Source: JANWWM01 sp046719715 (GTDB lineage: Bacteria; Bacteroidota; Chlorobiia; Chlorobiales; Thermochlorobacteraceae). Taken from it: a DNA stretch of 62,310 bases. Within the stretch, counting starts at the first letter, position 1. The number at the start of each line of letters is the position of its first letter. A model generated the notes under the pieces. It saw only the letters and a list, made by a program, of their open reading frames with translations. It did not search any database and had not been told where the DNA came from. The DNA is taken from NCBI GenBank assembly GCA_046719715.1, contig JBDNCJ010000012.1:1-62310 (forward strand), written 5' to 3'. Below, one piece after another: positions 17,551 through 26,497 of the stretch. The position numbers and the translations under genes were made by a program.

Positions 17551-19686
17551 TTATTGAGTTAAGGGTTTAAGGTGAATGGCATAGCCACCCCCGGGCGCTA
17601 ATTGAATGTTTAAGGTGGATTGAAAGCTAACAGTTTCTTTTTTGATTTGATAGGCTTTCGGATTGTGTTCCCAGTGTGCGTCGGGTGCGTCGCTGTAAAT
17701 CGTGGCTTCGTATTGCAGTTTCGGGTTTAGGAAATCCAGCGTGATGGTGGAAGTTCGTGCGTTTTCGTCGGTGATGCCGCCGATAAACCACGCTTCCTTG
17801 CCTTTGCTTTTGCGAGCAATCGTAAGGTAGTCACCGATTTCGGCTTCAAGAATTTTAGTTTCGTCCCAATCTAACGCGACGTCTTTGATGAATTGAAACG
17901 CATCTAAATATCGCTCATAATTTTCGGGCAAATCTGCCGCCATTTGAAGCGGGCTGTAAAGCGTAACATAGAGCGCGAGTTGTTTGGCAAGTGTGGTGTG
18001 AACTTGTTCGGTTTTGTTCTTGTCGTAGAACGACATTTTAAGTTCAAAAATGCCGGGCGTGTAATCCATGCCGCCGCCCAACAGGCGCGTGAAGGGCAAA
18101 ATGGTTTCGTGTTCGGGCGGGTTGCCTTTGCTCCAAGCGTTAAACTCGTTGCCGCGTGCCGCTTCGCAAGCAATCCAATTCGGATATGTGCGTCCTAATC
18201 CTGTGGGTCGGACGGGCTCATGTGCATTGACCATAATTTGATACTCGGCGGCTTTTTCGGCGACGCGCGCGTAATGATTAACCATCCACTGCCCATCGTG
18301 ATGCTCGCCGCGCGGTAAGATGTTTCCGACATAGCCGGTTTTGACCGCAGGATAATCGTACTTTTTCATCAAGCGAAAGGCTTCGTCCATATGCCGCTCG
18401 TAATTTGAAACCGACGCGCTGGTTTCATGGTGCATAATGAGTTTCACGCCTTTGGACTTGGCATAGCGCGCCACTTCCTCGATGTTGAAGTCGGGATACG
18501 GCGTTACGAAATCAAAGACGTCTTCTTTCATTTTGCCGAACCAATCTTCCCAACCAATGTTCCAACCTTCGACCAGCACAGCATCGAAGCCGTGTTTAGC
18601 CGCAAAGTCGATGTATTGTTTGGTGCGCTTGGTGGTTGCGCCGTGCCGACCATTCGGGCGCAAAGAGTTCCAGTCGGTTTCTTTGAGTTTTACATTATCG
18701 ACATCGGCGTAATTCCACGACGATTTTCCAACATGCATTTCCCACCAGATGCCAACATACTTCATTGGCTTAATCCAACTGACCTCTTTAATTTTTGAGG
18801 GTTCGTTCAAGTTGAGCGTGATGCGCGATTCCAAAATGCCCGCCGCGCTTTCGCTGACAATAATTGTGCGCCACGCGCTTTTGCACGGCGTTTGCAAATA
18901 CGCCTTGTTGCCAAACGCATCAGGAACAAGGTGCGCCGAAAGCGAAAAAGTAGATTGATTGATGAGGAGATTGAGTGCAGGATAATCAATCAGCGCGGCT
19001 TCGAAAAGATTGATATACAATCCATCTGCCGTTTTGAGCATCAGGGGCGTTTGCACCGCATTAGGCGCAATGAGCGAGCGCGTTCCAATTTCGTTTGATT
19101 TTTTGCCTTCAAACGCATCAACTTCGCTCAAACGCGTGGTGTGATAAACATGTTCGTTGGAATCGTAATCGCCCGGAATCCAAAACGCGGTATGGTCGCC
19201 TGTAAGATTAAATTCGGTCAGTTCATCTAAAAGCGTGAAATACTTTAGTTCGGGTTGCGCGGGAAATTCGTAGCGAAAACCAAGTCCATCGTTGAAGAGT
19301 CGAAAGCGCAAGAGCAAGGCGCGATTTTTTTCGTTCGGCTGTTCGAGCCGCAACAAAAGTTCGTTGCAATGATTGCGGATTGATTTTTCTTCGCCGAGAA
19401 CGGGCGACCATGTTTCGTCAATCTTGCGCGTTTGTGCATCGGCGATTCGGAAACCGCGTTCAAAGTGTGGCGCATCTTTGAGTTTGAGACCTAACGCACT
19501 TTGCTTAATGACAACTTTGTTGCCGAAAGCAAGTTCATAGCGCGGTTCGCCTTGCTCGGTGAGCGTGAAAGTGAGTTTGAGTTTAGCATTGGGTGATTGA
19601 AGCGTTTGGGTGCGTGGTTGTGCGACTGCGGGAAGAAGGGAGAGCGAAAAGAAAAACAGGGCGAGAATAAAACTGAAAAATCTCAT
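17551..19686 (-). CDS. Glycoside hydrolase family 97 alpha-glucosidase (SusB-like)
   Basis: A 711-residue secreted glycosidase. ATG 19686 gives a good signal peptide (MRFFSFILALFFFSLSLLPAVAQ). It has an N-terminal beta-sandwich (about 25-280), then a TIM barrel with LVEGWNIGWEDW, AVKTGYVGNILPRGEHHDGQ, VNAHEPVRPTG (Glu490) and CEAARGNEF (Glu508), and a small C-terminal sandwich. The glycine in KTGYVGN with the NAHE glutamate matches the inverting, SusB-like branch rather than the retaining branch with a nucleophilic Asp. It should cut alpha-glucosidic bonds of maltodextrins in the periplasm. No SusCD pair is adjacent, so it is not part of a classical starch locus here. Confidence 0.9.
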   Translation of the reverse strand: MRFFSFILALFFFSLSLLPAVAQPRTQTLQSPNAKLKLTFTLTEQGEPRYELAFGNKVVIKQSALGLKLKDAPHFERGFRIADAQTRKIDETWSPVLGEEKSIRNHCNELLLRLEQPNEKNRALLLRFRLFNDGLGFRYEFPAQPELKYFTLLDELTEFNLTGDHTAFWIPGDYDSNEHVYHTTRLSEVDAFEGKKSNEIGTRSLIAPNAVQTPLMLKTADGLYINLFEAALIDYPALNLLINQSTFSLSAHLVPDAFGNKAYLQTPCKSAWRTIIVSESAAGILESRITLNLNEPSKIKEVSWIKPMKYVGIWWEMHVGKSSWNYADVDNVKLKETDWNSLRPNGRHGATTKRTKQYIDFAAKHGFDAVLVEGWNIGWEDWFGKMKEDVFDFVTPYPDFNIEEVARYAKSKGVKLIMHHETSASVSNYERHMDEAFRLMKKYDYPAVKTGYVGNILPRGEHHDGQWMVNHYARVAEKAAEYQIMVNAHEPVRPTGLGRTYPNWIACEAARGNEFNAWSKGNPPEHETILPFTRLLGGGMDYTPGIFELKMSFYDKNKTEQVHTTLAKQLALYVTLYSPLQMAADLPENYERYLDAFQFIKDVALDWDETKILEAEIGDYLTIARKSKGKEAWFIGGITDENARTSTITLDFLNPKLQYEATIYSDAPDAHWEHNPKAYQIKKETVSFQSTLNIQLAPGGGYAIHLKPLTQ

Positions 19687-19795
19687 TGCCAAAAAGTTGA
19701 TTGTTTGATAACGATTGAATTGAAAAGCAAAATGAAAATACGGCGGCATTGTTTGAAAAGCAGTGCCGAGCCGATAAATTGAAAATAAAATACTT

Positions 19796-20551
19796 ATGCT
19801 CATTTACCTTTATTGCGTTTCAGAACCGCACTCAAAAGCCTTACCTGAAAAAGTCAGCGAAGTGAAGATGGAAGACTTATCGGCAATCATTTCCGAAGTC
19901 TCGGAAGAGGAGTTCGGCGAAGAAAATTTGAAGAAAAATCTCTCGCGATTAGAATGGGTTGAATCGGTCGTGCGAAATCATGAAAGCGTCATGGAAGCGA
20001 TGTGCGTACAAACGACCGTTGTGCCATTCCGATTTCCGACAATTTTTCGCTCTCAAAATTCCTTACAAGAGTTTTTACAAGCGAAAAAAGATTCGTTAAA
20101 AAACTTGTTGGAAACACTGAAAGGCAAAGAAGAGTGGGGCGTGAAAGTCTACATCGGCTCTGAACAGTTGCAGGTGTTTCTCTCCCAAAGCAAGGAAATA
20201 CAAGAAATTGATGAAGCCTTGAAGACGGCATCGGCGGGCAAAGCTTATCTGCTTAAAAAAAAACGCGAGTCGCTCGCAGGGCAAAGTGTGAGCGCGTCGC
20301 TACAAGAAGCGTTGGAGTCGCTCTATGAACGCTTACGCTTGCATGCCGTTGAAGCTAAACGCAATCCCGTGTTGTCCAAATCGGTTACGGAACGCGAAGA
20401 CGAAATGATTTTGAACGCGGCGTTTTTAATCGAAGCCACATCGCGCGAGACATTTCTACAAACGCTGGAATCAGCAAGAAAGGACTTTACATTTCTGACA
20501 ATTGAACACTCTGGCGCATGGGCGGCATATAATTTTTGCAATCTCAAATAG
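19796..20551 (+). CDS. GvpL/GvpF-family gas vesicle protein
   Basis: A 251-residue protein of the GvpL/F family, minor proteins needed for gas vesicle assembly. It starts with the typical MLIYLYCVSE strand and has VVPFRFPTIFRS and EEWGVKVYIG, which are standard family segments. The C-terminal ERLRLHAVEAKRN...ILNAAFLIE also fits. No gvpA, gvpN, gvpK or other vesicle gene lies within this window, so it is either an orphan or part of a scattered set. It is divergent from the GH97 gene across 109 bases and is followed 11 bases later by a coiled-coil protein. Confidence 0.8.
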   Translation: MLIYLYCVSEPHSKALPEKVSEVKMEDLSAIISEVSEEEFGEENLKKNLSRLEWVESVVRNHESVMEAMCVQTTVVPFRFPTIFRSQNSLQEFLQAKKDSLKNLLETLKGKEEWGVKVYIGSEQLQVFLSQSKEIQEIDEALKTASAGKAYLLKKKRESLAGQSVSASLQEALESLYERLRLHAVEAKRNPVLSKSVTEREDEMILNAAFLIEATSRETFLQTLESARKDFTFLTIEHSGAWAAYNFCNLK

Positions 20552-20562
20552 GAACACGAACC

Positions 20563-20886
20563 ATGCAAAATCACATACACGACCGCGAGCAATTGCTCCG
20601 CCGCTACATCGCGCTCAAAGAGAAAGCAAGAGAAATTGATGAGGAAATTGAGTCAATGAAAGGCGAAATCTTCTTTACAATCAGTCAGATGCAAGAGGAA
20701 AGTGGAAAAAAGGAAATCGTTTTTGAAGATTATGCCTTCACGATTGGCTATCGGAAAAGTTATGAGTATCCGATTCACATCAAAGAGATGGAAAAAGAAT
20801 TGAAGGCGGCAAAAAAAGAGGCGGAAGCTTCGGGCGAAGCCTCGCTGGTAGCCGATACGGGTTATGTAACCTTGAAGAAAAAATAA
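20563..20886 (+). CDS. Small coiled-coil protein of unknown function
   Basis: A 107-residue charged protein; I do not recognise its family. ATG 20563 is preferred over an upstream in-frame start overlapping gvpL/F. Residues 1-55 (HIHDREQLLRRYIALKEKAR, EIDEEIESMKGEIFFTIS) are strongly predicted by eye to form a coiled coil. A central strand-like part (IVFEDYAFTIGYRKSYEYP) is followed by another helix of Lys/Glu/Ala. It probably shares a transcript with the gvpL/F gene. Confidence 0.65.
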   Translation: MQNHIHDREQLLRRYIALKEKAREIDEEIESMKGEIFFTISQMQEESGKKEIVFEDYAFTIGYRKSYEYPIHIKEMEKELKAAKKEAEASGEASLVADTGYVTLKKK

Positions 20887-21003
20887 AGCAATCCGACGCG
20901 ACTTAAAACTTTTTGGTTGAAAGGAAGTTTTTCCTAATTTAGTTAAGTCAAAGCAACATTTCTGGACAGGTCTTTCCAAAAAACTTAATGCGTTCTGCGA
21001 TTC

Positions 21004-21501
21004 ATGTCGTGGCATCTTGATAAAACCGACCTAAAACTTCTTGAACTTTTGAGCGAGCGCGGAAGAATGCGCCGCAACGAACTTGCCGAAGCCGTCGGGC
21101 TTTCGATTCCCTCCGTCAGCGAGCGATTGGAGAAACTGCAAAATCGCGGCATCATCAAAGGCTACACGGTGTTGATTGATGAAAAGAAAATTGGCTATGA
21201 TATCAAAGCCTTCATTCGCGTTACGATGGAGTCATCGAAGTACTACGCGCCATTTGTCGCCCACGTTCAAAAAGAAGACGAAATTTTAGAATGTTATTCC
21301 ATCACGGGCGACGGCTCGCACATCCTCAAAGTGCTTGTGGCAAATACCGCCGCACTTGAAGCCCTGCTCGCAAAAATTCAATCGTGGTCGGGGGTTACAG
21401 GCACATCGACGAGCATCGTTTTGAGCGAACACAAAAAAACGAATCGCATAAACTCCGTCAAGGCGTTGAAAATTACGGAGAACGGCAAAGAGCATCACTA
21501 A
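21004..21501 (+). CDS. Lrp/AsnC-family transcriptional regulator
   Basis: A 165-residue regulator with an N-terminal winged helix-turn-helix (LDKTDLKLLELLSERGRMRR, NELAEAVGLSIPSVSERLEKL) and a C-terminal RAM ligand-binding domain (IKAFIRVTMESS...HVQKEDEILECYSITGDG). Such proteins sense amino acids and form octamers. The type III glutamine synthetase gene starts 127 bases downstream in the same direction, so control of glnN by this protein is a reasonable guess. The intergenic DNA contains three CCTTAA words but no clear operator. Confidence 0.9.
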   Translation: MSWHLDKTDLKLLELLSERGRMRRNELAEAVGLSIPSVSERLEKLQNRGIIKGYTVLIDEKKIGYDIKAFIRVTMESSKYYAPFVAHVQKEDEILECYSITGDGSHILKVLVANTAALEALLAKIQSWSGVTGTSTSIVLSEHKKTNRINSVKALKITENGKEHH

Positions 21502-21627
21502 CCTTAATAAGTCAGCCTTAACAATTCAGTGATGTTGTAAAGCCTATTTTTCAAATGCGCGACATCTTCTGTTCAGTGCTTATCCAATCAACCTTAATCT
21601 AATCAACATCGTTAATTAAACTCTAAA

Positions 21628-23775
21628 ATGGCAAACAACACGCTTTCCGAAAACGCCGCAATGTTCGGCAAACACACCTTCAACAACGCCGTTATGAAAG
21701 AGCGGCTTCCCAAAAACGTGTATGATTCGTTGATGAAAACGTTGAACGAAAATCAAGATTTGGACGACAGTCTCGCCGAAACCGTTGCAACCGCCATGAA
21801 AGAATGGGCGATAGAAAACGGCGCAACGCACTACTGCCACTGGTTTCAACCCATGACGGGTGCGACCGCCGAAAAACATGACGCATTTATTTCATTTGAC
21901 AAAGAAGGAAATTTAATTGAGAAATTTTCAGGCTCGCAGCTCAGTCAAGGCGAGCCTGACGCTTCGAGCTTCCCATCGGGCGGAATGCGCTCGACCTTTG
22001 AAGCACGTGGCTACACGGCTTGGGATCCGAGCACGCCGGCGTTTTTAATGAAAGGCGCGGAAGGCACAACGCTTTGTATTCCATCGGTCTTCATTTCGTA
22101 TCACGGTGAAGCGTTGGACGAAAAGACGCCGCTCCTGCGCTCGGCACGCGCACTTTCAAAATCAGCCGTCGCGATGTTGCACCTTCTCGGCAACACCAAA
22201 GCAACCCGCGTAACCACTTATCTCGGCGCAGAACAAGAATACTTCCTTATTGACCGCAATCTCTATGAACAACGCCCCGACCTCATCATGACGGGCAGAA
22301 CGCTTTTAGGCGCACTTCCACCACGCAATCAACAGCTTGAAGACCATTACTTCGGCTCAATTCCCGATAGAGTGTTGGAGTTCATGCAGGAATTGGAACA
22401 GGAACTCTACCTGCTCGGCGTTCCAGCGAAAACGCGCCACAATGAAGTCGCGCCTCATCAATTTGAAATCGCGCCGATTCACGAAGAAACGCCGCTTGCC
22501 GCCGACCACAACTTGCTTGTGATGGAAATGCTCCGTCGCGTCGCCGAGCGCAAAGGGCTTGCGCTTCTCATTCACGAAAAGCCATTTGCAGGTATCAACG
22601 GAAACGGAAAGCACAACAACTGGTCAATGGGCGCAGACGTCGGCGGAAACTTGCTCGACCCCGGAGAAACCCCTGAATCCAATTTGAGCTTTCTCGTCTT
22701 TCTCGTCGCCACGCTCAAAGGCGTTCATAAGCGTGCCGCCGTGCTTCGCGCCGCGATTGCCAATCCGGGCAACGACCACCGTCTCGGTGCAAACGAAGCC
22801 CCGCCTGCCATTATCTCCGTTTTCTTGGGCTATCAACTCAACGCGATTCTCGATGCGATTGAATCGGGCGATATGAAAAAGGTCAGCGAAAAGCAGTTCA
22901 TTGATTTGGACATTTCACATATCCCGACGCTCAACAAAGACAATACCGACCGCAACCGCACTTCGCCCTTCGCTTTCACAGGCAACAAGTTCGAGTTCCG
23001 TGCCGTGCCTTCGTCTATGCCGATTGCTATTCCCAACATGGTGCTCAACACCATCATGGCAGAAGCCATCGACGAAATGCGCGAAGCGATTGAAGCCGAA
23101 ATGAAAGCGGGCAAAGACCTTCAAGCCGCTGTCTTCGCCGTGCTTCGCAAAGAAATTAAAGCCACAAAGCCCATTCGGTTCGAAGGCGATGGTTACAGTG
23201 AAGCGTGGCACAAAGAAGCTAAAAAACGCGGATTGCCGAACAACAAAAATCTCTCCGAAGCCATGAAAACTTGGAAGGACAAATCGGTGCGCGAAACCTT
23301 CATCAAATATGGCGTGCTGTCGGAGGAAGAAATTGAGTCGCGCTACAACGTCCGATTAGAACGTTACGTCAAAGCCATCGACATCGAAGCGAAAACGCTT
23401 GCAATGATGATTCGCACAATGGTGATTCCCGCCGCCTTGCGTTATCAAGGTGAAATCGCGGAATCATATTCCAAACTGCTTCAAGCCTCGAAAGGCATTA
23501 AACTTTCTACTTCCGCAAAAGCCAAGCAAGCCAAACAACTGGAAACATTTGCAAACGGAATCGGGGAACTCATCGCTAAAACCGAAACCCTTGAAAAACT
23601 CATCGAGGGATTGCACCATGCAAAGGGCGGCGTTGAAGGACACGCGAAGTATTGCGCCGAAACGCTCATGCCCGCAATGACCGCCGTGCGCGAAGTCGCC
23701 GACGACCTCGAAGGACGCTTGGATAAATCGCTCTATCCAATGCCGAACTACCTCGAACTGCTCTTCATGCACTAA
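21628..23775 (+). CDS. glnN: Type III glutamine synthetase
   Basis: A 715-residue ATP-dependent glutamine synthetase (glutamate + NH3 to glutamine) of the large GSIII class, common in Bacteroidota and cyanobacteria. The GSIII N-terminus has FGKHTFNNAVMKERLP, and GATAEKHDAFISFD and GSQLSQGEPDASSFPSGG are class signatures. The catalytic core includes LGAEQEYFLIDR, RHNEVAPHQFEIAP and NGNGKHNNWSMG, the ATP/glutamate-binding region. The helical C-terminal extension ends in SLYPMPNYLELLF. It looks complete. A terminator follows directly. Confidence 0.96.
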   Translation: MANNTLSENAAMFGKHTFNNAVMKERLPKNVYDSLMKTLNENQDLDDSLAETVATAMKEWAIENGATHYCHWFQPMTGATAEKHDAFISFDKEGNLIEKFSGSQLSQGEPDASSFPSGGMRSTFEARGYTAWDPSTPAFLMKGAEGTTLCIPSVFISYHGEALDEKTPLLRSARALSKSAVAMLHLLGNTKATRVTTYLGAEQEYFLIDRNLYEQRPDLIMTGRTLLGALPPRNQQLEDHYFGSIPDRVLEFMQELEQELYLLGVPAKTRHNEVAPHQFEIAPIHEETPLAADHNLLVMEMLRRVAERKGLALLIHEKPFAGINGNGKHNNWSMGADVGGNLLDPGETPESNLSFLVFLVATLKGVHKRAAVLRAAIANPGNDHRLGANEAPPAIISVFLGYQLNAILDAIESGDMKKVSEKQFIDLDISHIPTLNKDNTDRNRTSPFAFTGNKFEFRAVPSSMPIAIPNMVLNTIMAEAIDEMREAIEAEMKAGKDLQAAVFAVLRKEIKATKPIRFEGDGYSEAWHKEAKKRGLPNNKNLSEAMKTWKDKSVRETFIKYGVLSEEEIESRYNVRLERYVKAIDIEAKTLAMMIRTMVIPAALRYQGEIAESYSKLLQASKGIKLSTSAKAKQAKQLETFANGIGELIAKTETLEKLIEGLHHAKGGVEGHAKYCAETLMPAMTAVREVADDLEGRLDKSLYPMPNYLELLFMH

Positions 23776-23810
23776 TCAAATTCCCCCAAAAGCACAACGA
23801 ACAAACGCTA

Positions 23811-23838
23811 CGCCGATGATGAATGTCGTCGGCGTTTT
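23811..23838 (+). terminator. Terminator after glnN
   Basis: The stem CGCCGATGAT / GTCGTCGGCG pairs fully if two G-U pairs are allowed. It has a GAAT loop and a TTTT tail, and lies 35 bases past the glnN stop. Confidence 0.7.
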
Positions 23839-23842
23839 GCGT

Positions 23843-24337
23843 TCACGGCAAGGCTATGAATCGGCGATGCAAGCCGCTCAACGCCTCTTCCGTCAAGCGA
23901 TAAGGAAGCCAATCTTGTTGGCGCGTTGCGCCGAGCCGTTCATAAAACTCAATCGCTAATTGATTCCAATTCAAAACTTGCCACTCCATTCGTCCGCACC
24001 CGCGTTCAACAGCAAGCGCAATCAAAAATTTGAACAGTCCAAATCCCACTTTTTGTTTGCGCGCGGAAGGCAAGACGAATAAATCTTCCAGATACAAGGT
24101 CGGCTTTGCCAAAAAACTTGAATAGGTCTCGAAAATAATCGCGTAGCCGACGGGCGCGCCGTCGAGAAACGCAAGATAGGCTTCAAATTTCGGATGTGTT
24201 GAAAAAGCATCGTGTTTTAAGCGGGCTTTGGCGTCAAGGTCGGGCGGCGCAAGGTGCTCGTAATCGGCAAGCGCAACGATGAGCGAGAAGAAGACTTCGA
24301 AATCTTCTTCCGAAAGTTTTTTGATGTGTAGCGGCAT
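23843..24337 (-). CDS. GNAT-family N-acetyltransferase
   Basis: A 164-residue acetyl-CoA-dependent acetyltransferase; ATG 24337 (MPLHIKKLSEEDFEVFF) begins the domain. YLEDLFVLPSARKQKVGFGLFKFLIALA is motif A, the acetyl-CoA pyrophosphate loop, although its usual glycine-rich R/QxxGxG/A is altered to RKQKVGFG. WQVLNWNQLAIEFYERLGA is motif B. The layout resembles the diamine/thialysine acetyltransferase subgroup, but the substrate cannot be assigned. Confidence 0.87.
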   Translation of the reverse strand: MPLHIKKLSEEDFEVFFSLIVALADYEHLAPPDLDAKARLKHDAFSTHPKFEAYLAFLDGAPVGYAIIFETYSSFLAKPTLYLEDLFVLPSARKQKVGFGLFKFLIALAVERGCGRMEWQVLNWNQLAIEFYERLGATRQQDWLPYRLTEEALSGLHRRFIALP

Positions 24338-24379
24338 GAAAATGTGATTAGAATTGAAAATTGTAAAAACCTGAAAATG

Positions 24380-24419
24380 CAAAAACGACGAGAACCTGTG
24401 AAGATTCGCGCCGTTTTTG
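24380..24419 (-). terminator. Terminator of the OmpR-type regulator gene
   Basis: The outer arms CAAAAACG / CGTTTTTG (8 bp) have a further partly paired CG-rich inner stem. The element lies 77 bases past the regulator stop on the minus strand and ends in a T run. Confidence 0.5.
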
Positions 24420-24495
24420 TAAGGTGAAGATAACCAGCCGCTCCTTTTTGCGAAGGAAAAGCGAAGGAAAAAAATATCAAGTGAAAAGCGATGTG

Positions 24496-25203
24496 CTATG
24501 CTTTGATGCGATAGCCGACGCCTTTGATGGTTTCAAGGTTTTCTTGTCCAAACTCGCCCAAGCGTTGGCGAATTTTGCAGATGTGAACATCAACCGTGCG
24601 GTCGGTTACATACACGCTTTCTCCCCAAACGCGGCGAAGCAAAATTTCGCGTGAAAAGACCTTGCCTTTATTCGCAATAAGAAGCCACAAGAGCTCAAAC
24701 TCTTTGCGCGGCAAGAAAACTTCTTTGCCTTTCAGCAAAACGGTGTGCATTTGGCGATTGACAACGAGGTCGCCGAGTGTAATTTCAGAGGTGTTTTCCT
24801 CAACAAGGTCGGCTTCGGAATTACTGTTACGCTTCAAGACATTGCGAAGACGAGCAGAAAGCACCCGATTGCTCACGGATTTGTGAATGTAATCATCGGC
24901 GCCAACTTCCAATCCCGTTGCTTCATCGGAATCTTCACGTTTGCGCGTGAGCATGATGATGGGAAGGTGCTTGAATTCTGGCAGGTTGCGAAGTTCACGG
25001 CAGAGATCGAGCCCGACGGATTGTCCGCGCATGAAATCGACGATGACGGCGGTCGGTTTCGTGCTGACTTTGGACATCACTTCCGACGCATTTTGCGCCC
25101 AAACGACGCTGTATCCTTCTTTTTCAAGCGTAGCGCGAAGCCAATTGACATACTGAAAATCGTCGTCGCCAATAAGAATCGTTTTTGCTTTAGCATTCTG
25201 CAT
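24496..25203 (-). CDS. OmpR/PhoB-family response regulator
   Basis: A 235-residue two-component transcription regulator. The receiver domain (about 7-125) has the acidic DDD cluster at 13-15, phospho-acceptor Asp56 and the conserved lysine in DDYIHKS. The winged-helix DNA-binding domain (about 140-235) has LPRKEFELLWLLIANKGKVFSREILLRRVW and TVDVHICKIRQRLG. No histidine kinase is adjacent. Upstream lies a leader of about 390 bases with a good promoter, hairpins and a Fur-like palindrome, so the gene may be under extra control. Confidence 0.93.
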   Translation of the reverse strand: MQNAKAKTILIGDDDFQYVNWLRATLEKEGYSVVWAQNASEVMSKVSTKPTAVIVDFMRGQSVGLDLCRELRNLPEFKHLPIIMLTRKREDSDEATGLEVGADDYIHKSVSNRVLSARLRNVLKRNSNSEADLVEENTSEITLGDLVVNRQMHTVLLKGKEVFLPRKEFELLWLLIANKGKVFSREILLRRVWGESVYVTDRTVDVHICKIRQRLGEFGQENLETIKGVGYRIKA

Positions 25204-25305
25204 ATAGAGTAAGTTTTGGTTGTAGTGGTGTTACAGTTTTGAATAATGTTTTCGTGCAACCAAAGAACAAAAATTCATAAGACGAATAGCGTTAGCAGGC
25301 AAGAG

Positions 25306-25320
25306 TGCAAGCGATTTGCA
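25306..25320. promoter_or_regulatory. Fur/Zur-like palindrome, third copy
   Basis: TGCAAGCGATTTGCA differs by one base from the palindrome at 44579-44593 and by three from that at 46855-46869. It lies about 100 bases upstream of the response regulator start, inside its putative leader. Confidence 0.4.
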
Positions 25321-25350
25321 TATTTATGCACGACACCCAAAAGGCATAAG

Positions 25351-25380
25351 CGCAAAAAACTTAGTCGCAAAAAACTTAAT
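25351..25380. repeat. 15-base tandem duplication
   Basis: CGCAAAAAACTTAGT is followed at once by CGCAAAAAACTTAAT, one mismatch. A weaker third copy (CGTTTTAACTT) follows. Confidence 0.6.
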
Positions 25381-25601
25381 CGTTTTAACTTACCGATTTA
25401 ACTTGATGACACGCTGATTACAATGAAAAAGCGTCTTGAAGTTTATTTGGTGCGAAATTGCTGTTAAAGATACATTCGTCCTTTCGTGGCTCTGCTGATT
25501 GGAGAGCCAATGCGCTACTTTGCTGAATGGAAAATAGACGCATTTTAGTGTTGTGCCGATTTTGACTTGGCGAAGCGCGTTAGCGTTGCGCTTGACGAAT
25601 G

Positions 25602-25634
25602 CAAAGATAGCATAAGGGAGGCGATATTTCCAAA
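25602..25634 (-). promoter_or_regulatory. Bacteroidota-type promoter driving the regulator leader
   Basis: On the minus strand TTTG, a 21-base spacer and TATCTTTG match the Bacteroidota consensus TTTG-N19-21-TAnnTTTG. It points toward the response regulator gene. Confidence 0.5.
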
Positions 25635-25704
25635 ATGTTAAGTGATTTTTTGCGCAACCGAGTCAACTTTTTTTAGCGAATTGCCGATTTTGAGCGAATT
25701 TCGG

Positions 25705-26424
25705 CTAAAATGACACTCGGAACTCGGCGCGGATGCCGTCGGGAATGGGCGAGAGGGTGCGATGTTCGGGAAGAAAATAGAGCGACGTTTCAAGGTCGTT
25801 CTCATCTTTGGAAAAGCCGTTGGCTTCGTTGAAGGTGTTGATGCCGCGCACGGCGTTAATCATGCTCAAAACGCGGTTGATGCCCATCGCGGCGAGAAAG
25901 TAATAGATGGATTGATAGGCTTTGTCGCTTTGGATTCTTAAATCGCGGAATTGTCGACGGTCGGCGTCGCTGTTCCACTGCCAGAAGTGCGTTTGTGGGT
26001 TGTAGAGTCGACCGAAATCGCGGTTGCGCAGGCGGTCGGCGTTGAAGTCATCGATGCTACTGAACGAGGAAATATCGCGCCAAAATTGCTCGTCTTTGTC
26101 GCCTGAAACGCCGGCGTTGGTGCGCGCAAGCACTTGGTAGTCCGATTCAAAGCTCGAGCCGCGAACATATTGCGTGCCGATGCCTAAAAGCATGGCGAGT
26201 TCCGCGCCCAAAAAGTATCGCCCCGATTCAAAATTGCCTGCATAGATTTCACCCATTCCCGGAAGCAAAAACGAAAGTGCCGCGCCAGTAAAGGCTGACT
26301 TCGGTTGAACAGAAGCGGCTGGGCGCGAGGAGCGATTCAGTGATATTGAATGTGATTGAGAAAACAGTGAGACGCTCGAAAAAAGCAAAAGCGATAACCA
26401 AAAAGATGAATAGACGAGGCGCAT
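25705..26424 (-). CDS. Hypothetical secreted/outer-membrane protein (DUF5683-like)
   Basis: A 239-residue protein with a signal peptide (MRLVYSSFWLSLLLFSSVSLFSQ). The segment AALSFLLPGMGEIYAGNFESGRYFLGAELAML resembles the PGxGq-Y-G motif of DUF5683-type proteins of Bacteroidota. This is followed by a polar, Asp/Arg/Phe-rich middle, and IYYFLAAMGINRVLSMINAVRGI near residue 170. The protein ends in EFRVSF, a barrel-like C-terminus. No function is known; membrane association is inferred. Confidence 0.6.
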   Translation of the reverse strand: MRLVYSSFWLSLLLFSSVSLFSQSHSISLNRSSRPAASVQPKSAFTGAALSFLLPGMGEIYAGNFESGRYFLGAELAMLLGIGTQYVRGSSFESDYQVLARTNAGVSGDKDEQFWRDISSFSSIDDFNADRLRNRDFGRLYNPQTHFWQWNSDADRRQFRDLRIQSDKAYQSIYYFLAAMGINRVLSMINAVRGINTFNEANGFSKDENDLETSLYFLPEHRTLSPIPDGIRAEFRVSF

Positions 26425-26497
26425 TGCCGTTCAGATTGAATTAAAAGCAAAGTTACGAAATGCACTTGGGCTTCAAAGGGCGCAATCACGCCACACG

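Larger units (their letters stand above)
25204..25704. other. Long non-coding region upstream of the response regulator
   Basis: No open frame of interest lies here. It holds a promoter on the minus strand (25602-25634), two hairpin-forming stretches, a 15-base tandem duplication and a palindrome, each listed separately. The hairpins are GGCTCT / AGAGCC around 25485-25506 and AAGCGC / GCGCTT around 25573-25592. The transcript from the promoter would carry about 390 untranslated bases before the regulator, or could include a small RNA. Confidence 0.5.

Noticed and set aside
25204..25704. Possible 6S RNA, RNase P RNA or tmRNA in the 500-base gap
   Set aside because: The conserved words of RNase P and tmRNA are absent, and 6S structure cannot be shown by eye.
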